Shown piece after piece: positions 58,801-64,000 of a stretch of 64,000 bases of DNA (position 1 is its first letter; each line of letters opens with the position of its first letter). The stretch is from assembly GCA_030019445.1 (NCBI GenBank), contig JASEEU010000006.1:94722-158721 (forward strand). Direction: 5' to 3'. The notes beneath the pieces are model-generated. The model did not search any database. It was not told the DNA's origin and saw only the letters and a program-made list of their open reading frames with translations. Both the position numbers and the translations under genes were made by a program. This DNA is from Anaerosomatales bacterium (lineage in GTDB: Bacteria; Actinomycetota; Coriobacteriia; Anaerosomatales; Anaerosomataceae).

Positions 58801-59949
58801 GCGTTCAAGACGACCAACGGGCAGCCCGGCGCCTTCGCGCGCTCGCAAGAGCCCATCATCGTCGGCCAGGCCGCGTACAACGAGGCGTACGAGACGACCT
58901 TCTCGGCCACATGGCCCAACTGGGGTCTCGTGCGCATCCAGGACAACGAGCTGCACTTCCAGACGCTCGACAGCACCGAGGCGACGGTGCCGCTTGAACC
59001 CAAGGCCATCCAGGACGAGATGGGTGAGGCGTTCGATCCGATCTACGGACGGATGAGCGGCATGCTCGGCCTCGAGCGCCCGAACACGGTCGCCGGGCTG
59101 CAGAACTTCATGCTCTATCCGTTCATGTCACCGCCGGTCGACATCATCGAGGAGGGGGTGAGCGGCACCTACATCGGTGAGGCCGGCGACAACACGCAGA
59201 TCTGGAAGATCACCCACAACGGCGTGGACACCCACCCGATCCACTTCCACCTCTACGAGGTACAGCTGATCAACCGGGTCGGGTGGGACGGCATCATCCG
59301 ATTGCCGCACCCCACCGAGCTCGGCTGGAAGGAGACCGTGCGCGTGAGCCCGCTGGAGGACACCATCGTCGCGCTCCGGCCCAAGCTGCCGGTCGTGCCG
59401 TTCGACGTGCCCAACAGCGTGCGACCGATCAACCCGGCGATGCCGATCGGCGCCGTGCTCTTCGATGACGGCGAGATCCAGGATCCCATCGGCGAGCCGG
59501 TCGGCCCGCTGCTCAACACGATGGTCAACTTCGGATGGGAGTACGTCATCCACTGCCACATCCTCAGCCATGAGGAGATGGACATGATGCATGGCGTCGC
59601 GATGGCGGTGAAGCCGCGGGCCCCCAGCGGGCTCGGGGCGGCCGCAGTGGCCGGACCGGCGGTCGACCTCACGTGGACCGATGAGTCCCACAACGAGACC
59701 GGGTTCCGGATCGAGCGGTCCGAAGACGCCAGCTTCACGGTCGGGCTCACCGAGTTCACGGTCGGTGAGGGGGTGACCGGCTACTCGGACACCTCCGTCG
59801 TGGCCGCCACCACCTACTACTACCGGGTCTTCGCCATCAACACGGTCGGCGACACGACGGACTACACGGTGGCGAACCCGCAGAGCATCGGGTTCCCCAC
59901 CAAGACGGCCGCATCGCTGCCGTCGAACGCCGTGAGCGTCACACCGTAG
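55807..59949 (+). CDS. Multicopper oxidase with CWB2 repeats inserted in domain 2 and C-terminal fibronectin-like domain
   Basis: 1380 residues, GTG start, signal peptide (SKALALALALALVVTMLPVT). Copper motifs: SLHLHGG (His251, 253), LWYHDHAFG (His314, 316), then HPIHFHLYEVQ (His1143, 1146, 1148) and HCHILSHEEMDMM (His1249, Cys1250, His1251, His1255, axial Met1260), all present, so type 1 and the trinuclear centre should form. The oxidase sequence is interrupted after RFRVLNAANDRFWNLQLYEA by about 315 residues with three CWB2 repeats (AGRTSGANRYATAV, DRVSGANRYGTAAA, RIWGSNRFSTATAF), after which the oxidase resumes at FIQIGTEGGFLP. A fibronectin type III-like unit (residues 1275-1380) ends the chain. 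Likely oxidises Cu(I), Mn(II) or phenolics on the cell surface. Confidence 0.92.
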   Translation: MKIRQTSKALALALALALVVTMLPVTAVGQSIDDEQQPVSEALRQRVLEQRERKITQEQREAAADRLAEQQAAVAEQIEAGEISASALTTPVPGGVPDYHTYPNWAYTPPLRKFVDTLPGVGPANANNLGQFVSVAHPDTITYPGSDYYEIELVEYTEQMHSDLPPTTLRGYRQTNFGTDAGGANTIPPDPVHYLGPMIFAEKDRPVRVKFTNSLPTGEGGDLFIPVDTSVMGAGEGPTGELYTQNRASLHLHGGRTPWISDGTPHQWITPADEVTPYPEGVSVENVPDMPDPGPGSMTFFYSNQQSARLLWYHDHAFGITRLNVYVGGAAPYLLTDPVEEELVADGIIPSEQIALTIQDKTFVDAETIRDTDPTWAWGTGPDNDGDGYPDPKTGDLWMPHVYVPAQNPYDVEGVNPWGRWHYGPWFWPPTENVEVGPIPNPYYDPVNAPWQAPEIPGTPNPSMGMESFFDTPMVNGTAYPTMEVDPKAYRFRVLNAANDRFWNLQLYEAIPTVQAGRTSGANRYATAVQSALKAFPKWTGVQHVIIASGENASQVDALAGAGLAGVYDAPLLLTERDSIPAVTRSALLAMPDGIKIHIVGGPAAVSTQVMSSLGSIAGVTGVDRVSGANRYGTAAAVGARMKSVLGSSFPTSAFIVNGSTPQNFYDSLVASPASYTMHYPILLVSNTGVPGETVGALSSLGITRKYIVGGTAAVSASVASSLGVPSGDRIWGSNRFSTATAFANRAVAEGWLAWDEVGVASSLVDALSGGVAMGALNGPMLLTSSTTLATATRSLLTAHSWDVAWGTVFGGTSVVSQSVLQAIIDILAKATEVKMVPASTTQSYFPADWPTDGRAGGVPDPRTAGPDFIQIGTEGGFLPTPVVMPQQPITWVMDPTVFNVGNVDLHTILLGPAERADLIIDFSQYAGKTLILYNDAPAAFPALDPRYDFYTGAPDLRDTGGYGPIKPGYGPNTRTIMQIKVKDVAPAPAYDTAPLMAAFKTTNGQPGAFARSQEPIIVGQAAYNEAYETTFSATWPNWGLVRIQDNELHFQTLDSTEATVPLEPKAIQDEMGEAFDPIYGRMSGMLGLERPNTVAGLQNFMLYPFMSPPVDIIEEGVSGTYIGEAGDNTQIWKITHNGVDTHPIHFHLYEVQLINRVGWDGIIRLPHPTELGWKETVRVSPLEDTIVALRPKLPVVPFDVPNSVRPINPAMPIGAVLFDDGEIQDPIGEPVGPLLNTMVNFGWEYVIHCHILSHEEMDMMHGVAMAVKPRAPSGLGAAAVAGPAVDLTWTDESHNETGFRIERSEDASFTVGLTEFTVGEGVTGYSDTSVVAATTYYYRVFAINTVGDTTDYTVANPQSIGFPTKTAASLPSNAVSVTP

Positions 59950-59956
59950 GCGTTGC

Positions 59957-59988
59957 GAGCGCCCGCCGGCCCACGCCGGCGGGCGCTC
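59957..59988 (+). terminator. Perfect 14-base-stem hairpin after the oxidase
   Basis: 59957-59970 pairs with 59975-59988 around CCAC, starting eight bases after the stop. Very stable, weak T content after it; may attenuate expression of the DUF4418-ABC-CopA genes that follow. Confidence 0.65.
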
Positions 59989-60116
59989 CTCGGTCAGCAC
60001 GACGTGCGTAGAACGCACCGGCTCACGAGCACCGCTCGCACGCAGGGTCGAGTCCATGCGTGGCGTCCGGCCGGCCTCGGCGGGCTCCACGCGCAAGCCG
60101 AAAGGGGAGGTAGGCA

Positions 60117-60548
60117 ATGGTCATACGGGTCCTCGGGATCGCGCTCGTCATCGTCGCGCTGCTCGCGGCGGTGGTGCCGGCGTTCACCAACTGCACCGCG
60201 GAGGATCTCTACATCCAGACGGCAGACGGCCGTCAGATCGACATGAAGTGCTTCTGGACGTCCCGCGCGTCGATCGCCGTCGGGATACCGCTCGCGGCAG
60301 TCGGGCTGATGCTGGCGTTCAGCCGTCGGGTGGAGAGCAGACGGGTTCTGGGAGTGCTCGGCGTCCTGCTCGGCGGAGCGCTCGTCGCGCTGCCCACCGT
60401 GCTCATCGGCGTGTGCAAGATGGACAAGCTATGCCTCAACGTGATGAAGCCTTCGCTGATCCTGCTCGGCATCGTGGCCATGGGGCTGAGCGCGCTCGCG
60501 CTCGTCTTCGCAAGGAGCGGCATCATCAGCGACGACACGGCCTCCTGA
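60117..60548 (+). CDS. DUF4418 membrane protein
   Basis: 143 residues. Four helices (VLGIALVIVALLAAVVPAF, ASIAVGIPLAAVGLMLAFS, VLGVLGVLLGGALVALPTVL, LILLGIVAMGLSALALVF). Extracytoplasmic loops hold cysteines: FTNCTAEDL, MKCFWTSRA, VCKMDKLCLNVMKP. The MKCFWT and C-x-x-x-x-x-C-x-N-x-x-x-P segments are typical for DUF4418, a family often found beside FtsX-type permease and ATPase genes and linked by context to metal handling. The ATG has GGGGAGG upstream. Cysteines and the Met-rich loop could bind copper; that part is inference. Confidence 0.8.
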   Translation: MVIRVLGIALVIVALLAAVVPAFTNCTAEDLYIQTADGRQIDMKCFWTSRASIAVGIPLAAVGLMLAFSRRVESRRVLGVLGVLLGGALVALPTVLIGVCKMDKLCLNVMKPSLILLGIVAMGLSALALVFARSGIISDDTAS

Positions 60549-60591
60549 TACGAGCGTGCGCAGGCGTCCATCGCACCGGAGGATCCAGGCA

Positions 60592-61779
60592 TTGACCCTC
60601 ATACAGTTCGCGCTCAGAGACATATCGCGCAACGAGTTCCGGAGTTGGACGGTCTCGTTGGCCGCGTTCATGGTCGCGGGCCTCGTGCTCGCGACCACCC
60701 TTCTCATGCAGGGCACCGGCGACAGCCTGCGGCTCACCCTCGGCAGGCTCGGCGCGGACATCCTCGTGGTGCCGCAGGGCAGCGAGGAGCGCGTCGAGAC
60801 AGCGCTCCTCATGGGCTCGCCGACCGATGCGTGGATGGCCGAGACGACCGTCGACGCGGTCCGGGCCGTGCCCGGCGTCGCCGCCGCCAGCCCGCAGATG
60901 TATCTCGCCTCGCTCGACGGCGCGTCGTGCTGCTCGGTGAGCAGCATGTTCATCGTCGCGTTCGACCCCGCGACCGACTTCACCGTCCAGCCCTGGCTTG
61001 AGGAGGAGCTCGGCGGTCCGCTCGCGCTCGGAGAGGCGGTGGGAGGCGCGTTCGTGTCCGAGCCGGAAGAGGGACTCAGGATCTACGGGTACCCGCTCGC
61101 GCTTGCGGCGAACCTGGAGCCGACGGGCGGGAACCTGGACCAGAGCATGTTCCTGACGTTCGAGACCGCACGCGAGGTCGCGCGGGTCTCGGTCACCGAA
61201 GCGGTCGCTCCGCTCGAGGTGCCGGACGGGGCCGTCTCGTCGGTGCTCGTGCGGATCGCTGAGGGGGCGGACGCCAACACCGTCGCCGGCGCGATACTGG
61301 CCGGCGTGCCCGGTGTCGGCGTGGTGATGAGCCCCGAGATGTTCGAGTCTTTCCGGCAGCAGATCACGACCGTCCGGGACGGGATCGCGCTCGTCGTCGG
61401 CCTCACCGTCCTGTTGTCGTTGCTGCTCATCGGCATCGTCTTCTCGATGGCGACGCACGAGCGTCGCCGCGAGATCGGCGTCTGGCGGGCGCTCGGCGCG
61501 ACACAGCGACACGTCGTCGGCTCGCTCGTCGCGCAGGCGGTCGTCCTCGCCGCGGCGGGCGGCGCGGCCGGCGCGCTCTTCTCGGCGCTCGGCGTGTACC
61601 TCTTCCACGACTACATCGTCGAGCGCATCGGCGTGCCGTTCCTGTTCCCGTCGACGCCGCGCCTTGCGCTCTACGTGCTCGTGGGCCTCCTGGCGGCCGT
61701 CCTTGTCGCGACCGCGGGCGCGCTGCTGCCGGCCATCCGCGTGACCCGGCAAGACCCGGCCTCGGCGATGAGGGAGTGA
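60592..61779 (+). CDS. FtsX/MacB-type ABC permease of the copper region
   Basis: 395 residues from TTG 60592, with GGAGG nine bases upstream; a GTG at 60556 would add 12 basic residues without a ribosome site. N-terminal helix (TVSLAAFMVAGLVLATTLLM), a 220-residue extracytoplasmic domain (with SCCSVSSMF cysteines), and three C-terminal helices, with the cytoplasmic HERRREIGVWRALGATQRHV loop that meets the ATPase. Partner of the next gene, six bases away. Unlike the permease at 13024 it lies next to copper genes. Confidence 0.9.
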   Translation: MTLIQFALRDISRNEFRSWTVSLAAFMVAGLVLATTLLMQGTGDSLRLTLGRLGADILVVPQGSEERVETALLMGSPTDAWMAETTVDAVRAVPGVAAASPQMYLASLDGASCCSVSSMFIVAFDPATDFTVQPWLEEELGGPLALGEAVGGAFVSEPEEGLRIYGYPLALAANLEPTGGNLDQSMFLTFETAREVARVSVTEAVAPLEVPDGAVSSVLVRIAEGADANTVAGAILAGVPGVGVVMSPEMFESFRQQITTVRDGIALVVGLTVLLSLLLIGIVFSMATHERRREIGVWRALGATQRHVVGSLVAQAVVLAAAGGAAGALFSALGVYLFHDYIVERIGVPFLFPSTPRLALYVLVGLLAAVLVATAGALLPAIRVTRQDPASAMRE

Positions 61780-61785
61780 GGCGAG

Positions 61786-62523
61786 ATGACGACCGACGCG
61801 CGACAGAAGACACGGACGCCGGCGATCATCCTCGACGAGGTCCGCAAGGTGTACGGGACGGGCGTGGCCGAGACGAGCGTCGTCGCTGTCGACGGCGTGA
61901 GCCTCCGGATCGACGCGGGGGAGTTCGTCGTCATCAGCGGGCGTTCCGGCTCGGGGAAGACGACGCTCCTGAACCTTATGGCCGGCATGGCGGCCCCCAC
62001 GTCGGGCGCGGTCGCGCTCGACGGGCAGGACCTCTGGTCGCTCACCGACGCCGGGCGGGCGAGGCTGCGCAACGAGCGCGTCGGATTCGTCTTCCAGTTC
62101 CCGAGCCTGATGCCCTCGCTCACCGCCCTGGAGAACGTCATGCTGCCGGTGGCGTTCGGCTCGCGCCGGCCTGACGCCGGGTTCGCGGAGCGGGCCACCG
62201 AGCTGCTGCGTACCGTCGGCATCGAAGCCAAGGCATCGGCGTACCCGCGTCAACTCTCGGCAGGTCAGCAGCAGCGTGTGGTGCTCGCGCGCTCGCTCAT
62301 CAACAGCCCGCGCATCATCCTGGCCGATGAGCCCACGAGCAACCTCGACGAGCGCACGGAAGCGGAGATGATGGAGCTGTTCCGCGGCATCCATCACGCC
62401 ACCGGCGTGACGATCGTGATGGTCACGCACGTCTCGGCGCTCAGATCCAACGGAACGCGTAGCATGGAGATGGCGGACGGGCGACTGCAGGTCGACGAAC
62501 GCGTCGGCGCGCCCGGCGCCTGA
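61786..62523 (+). CDS. ABC transporter ATP-binding protein, LolD type
   Basis: 245 residues. Walker A SGRSGSGKTTLLNL, Q-loop FQFPSLMPSLTA, signature LSAGQQQRVVLARS (variant A-G in place of G-G), Walker B IILADEPTSNLDE and H-loop MVTHVSAL. Six bases after the permease stop. Together they form one transporter; with DUF4418 and CopA adjacent, a role in export or envelope copper handling is likely. Confidence 0.92.
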   Translation: MTTDARQKTRTPAIILDEVRKVYGTGVAETSVVAVDGVSLRIDAGEFVVISGRSGSGKTTLLNLMAGMAAPTSGAVALDGQDLWSLTDAGRARLRNERVGFVFQFPSLMPSLTALENVMLPVAFGSRRPDAGFAERATELLRTVGIEAKASAYPRQLSAGQQQRVVLARSLINSPRIILADEPTSNLDERTEAEMMELFRGIHHATGVTIVMVTHVSALRSNGTRSMEMADGRLQVDERVGAPGA

Positions 62524-62559
62524 ACCGGTCCTGTCCGGCACGCAACGAGGAAGACGACG

Positions 62560-64000
62560 ATGGCGACAGCGGCTCCGCAGGCGTTTCGGATACTCGTGGA
62601 GGGCATGCACTGCGCGGCGTGCGAGAAGCTCGTGTCGATGCAGCTCGGCGCGGTCGCGGGCGTGCTCTCCGTCTCGGCGGATGCCGAGGCGGGCACGGTC
62701 GACATCGTCGCCATGCCCGATGTCGACACCGGGGCTCTCGGCGCCGGGATCGCCGCGGCCGGCTTCACGCCCGCGGGTGGCGCCGTCACGCTGCGGCCGC
62801 TCGATGAGGGCCCCGTACCCACCGCATGCCCGGTGGTCCCGGCCGACATCGAGGGCGAGCAGATCGAGGCGACGCCGGTCTCGGCGGCCACCCGCGAGGC
62901 GGTCTTCGGCATCGGCGGCATGACGTGCGCGTCGTGCGTCGCGGTCGTGGAGAAGACCGTCGCACGGCTTCCGGGCGTGGCGACGGCGGTCGTCAACCTG
63001 GCGACCGAGCGGCTGACCGTGACGTTCGACCCCTCCATCACCGACGAGGACGCGATCGCGGCGGCTGTCGGCGGCGCGGGCTACTCGGCGGTGGTGCTGT
63101 CGGTAAGCGGTCGCGAAGAGCAGGGCGCGACCGTGACGCTCGCCATCCTCGGCATGACGTGCTCGTCGTGCCAGGCGGTCGTCGAGAAGACGCTGTCGCG
63201 CGTCGACGGCGTGCGCTCGGCGGCCGTCAACCTCGCGAACGAGACCGCCACCGTGGTGATCGACCCGACCGCGGTCGGCGTCGACGAGCTCATCGGCGCG
63301 ATCCGTGCCGCCGGCTACGACGCCCTCGTGCGTCCCGAGAGCGTGGCGGGGACCGAGAGCGCGGTGGACGCGCAGGCCGAGGCGCAGCAGGCGCACATCG
63401 AGCTGCAGAAGCGGCGGCTGCTTGTCTCGGCCATGCTCTCGTTCCCGCTGCTCATGATGATGTTCCAGCCGCTCATGGACGGCGTGCCGACGGTGATCGC
63501 GATGTGGCTCGCGCGCACGTTCGGCGGCGCGTGGCATCCCATGGACGTCGGGAAGTACCTCGGCTTCCTGCTGGCCACGCCGGTGCAGTTCGTCATCGGC
63601 TGGCAGTTCTACCGCGGCGCCTGGCACGCGATCAAGCGCCGGGCGGGCAACATGGACACGCTGATCGCAGTCGGCACCTCGGCGGCGTACTTCTACAGCC
63701 TCGCCGCGACGTTCGTGCCCGCGTTCTCCGAAGAGCCCGTCTTCTACGAGACGAGCGCGCTGCTGATCACGTTCGTCCTGCTCGGCAAGCTGCTCGAGGC
63801 GCGCGCCAAGGGCCGTACGTCGGATGCGATCAAGAAGCTCATGGGACTCGCGGCCAAGACCGCGCGCGTCGTGCGCGGCGGCGAGGAGATGGACATCCCC
63901 GTCGAGCAGGTCGTGGCGGGAGACCTCGTCCTCGTCCGGCCGGGGGAGAAGATCCCGGTCGACGGCATCGTGATGGAGGGTACGTCGGCGGTGGACGAGT
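62560..64000 (+). CDS. copA: Copper-translocating P1B-type ATPase with three HMA domains, 3' end outside window
   Basis: The ATG 62560 has GAGGAAG upstream and the frame is open to the window end (480 codons seen). Three heavy-metal-associated domains in tandem: GMHCAAC (Met16; Cys18, 21), GMTCASC (Met121; Cys123, 126), GMTCSSC (Met199; Cys201, 204), the first with His in place of Thr. Then the first transmembrane helices (LLVSAMLSFPLLMMMFQPLM, YLGFLLATPVQFVIGWQFYR, LIAVGTSAAYFYSLAATFV, ALLITFVLLGKLLEARAKG) and the start of the actuator domain (VVAGDLVLVRPGEKIPVDGI). The CPC, DKTGT and HP motifs lie beyond the edge. Exports Cu(I). Forms one direction of genes with oxidase, DUF4418 and ABC transporter. 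Confidence 0.93.
   Translation, partial: MATAAPQAFRILVEGMHCAACEKLVSMQLGAVAGVLSVSADAEAGTVDIVAMPDVDTGALGAGIAAAGFTPAGGAVTLRPLDEGPVPTACPVVPADIEGEQIEATPVSAATREAVFGIGGMTCASCVAVVEKTVARLPGVATAVVNLATERLTVTFDPSITDEDAIAAAVGGAGYSAVVLSVSGREEQGATVTLAILGMTCSSCQAVVEKTLSRVDGVRSAAVNLANETATVVIDPTAVGVDELIGAIRAAGYDALVRPESVAGTESAVDAQAEAQQAHIELQKRRLLVSAMLSFPLLMMMFQPLMDGVPTVIAMWLARTFGGAWHPMDVGKYLGFLLATPVQFVIGWQFYRGAWHAIKRRAGNMDTLIAVGTSAAYFYSLAATFVPAFSEEPVFYETSALLITFVLLGKLLEARAKGRTSDAIKKLMGLAAKTARVVRGGEEMDIPVEQVVAGDLVLVRPGEKIPVDGIVMEGTSAVDE

Noticed and set aside
60526..63627. Open frame of more than 1000 codons on the minus strand opposite the ABC and copA genes
   Set aside because: Composition is typical of antisense reading in GC-rich DNA; the plus strand shows intact ABC and CopA motifs.

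Overview
The window is very GC-rich bacterial chromosome with almost no spacing between genes. The gene content suggests an actinobacterium, most likely an anaerobic Coriobacteriia relative (OPB41/Anaerosomatales type). The clues are four secreted proteins with cell-wall-binding repeat 2 (CWB2) modules, an archaeal-type PEP carboxylase, a small-type PurL with separate PurS and PurQ, GTG/TTG starts, and strong G/C in third codon positions. This placement is inference from gene families. No rRNA, tRNA, CRISPR array, insertion sequence or prophage is visible.

Layout. 1-6.2 kb: a partial class-V aminotransferase, a tail-anchored papain-like protein, a GyrI-like effector-binding protein, then an operator-controlled TetR-flavodoxin unit with two paralogous membrane proteins. 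6.2-10.4 kb: a NapH-like ferredoxin membrane protein, a SHOCT protein, and a TetR gene followed by two tiny membrane-protein genes, each interrupted at the same place by an in-frame TGA with a SECIS-like hairpin starting exactly 13 nt downstream (candidate selenoproteins), then typA. 10.5-16 kb: a frameshifted CWB2 protein, a LolD/FtsX-type ABC exporter, an EF-Tu domain-2-like protein, and a TetR/methyltransferase pair sharing a double operator. 16-26 kb: purB, a polysaccharide deacetylase, a cyclase-like toroid protein, a flavodoxin, citrate synthase converging on archaeal-type PEP carboxylase, and an autoregulated membrane protein-TetR operon. 26-31 kb: a minus-strand run of a PgmB-OtsB fusion, a GH65 phosphorylase, an alpha/beta hydrolase and a carbonic anhydrase, plus panD. 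31-41 kb: mscL with a zinc ribbon, a Nal1-like protease pair, a beta-helix CWB2 protein, a spermidine synthase-like membrane protein, a phosphoesterase, a RACo-type ferredoxin/ASKHA protein, and SppA. 42-55 kb: purC, purS, purQ, purL and purF interleaved with small membrane proteins, plus an FG-GAP CWB2 protein and an unknown secreted repeat protein. 55.8-64 kb: a copper-related run of a multicopper oxidase with CWB2 repeats inserted in its second domain, DUF4418, an FtsX permease, an ATPase, and CopA cut by the window end.

How the genes work together. The purine genes cover PRPP amidation (purF), FGAM synthesis (purS/Q/L), SAICAR synthesis (purC) and the two purB steps. PEP carboxylase and citrate synthase feed carbon into the TCA entry. 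GH65 plus PgmB-OtsB link disaccharide phosphorolysis and trehalose phosphate hydrolysis to glucose 6-phosphate. The CWB2 proteins carry different N-terminal cargo (beta-helix, FG-GAP, oxidase) on one shared wall anchor. The strongest novelty candidates are the tandem TGA-containing genes at 8.2-8.6 kb and the oxidase with an internal wall anchor.
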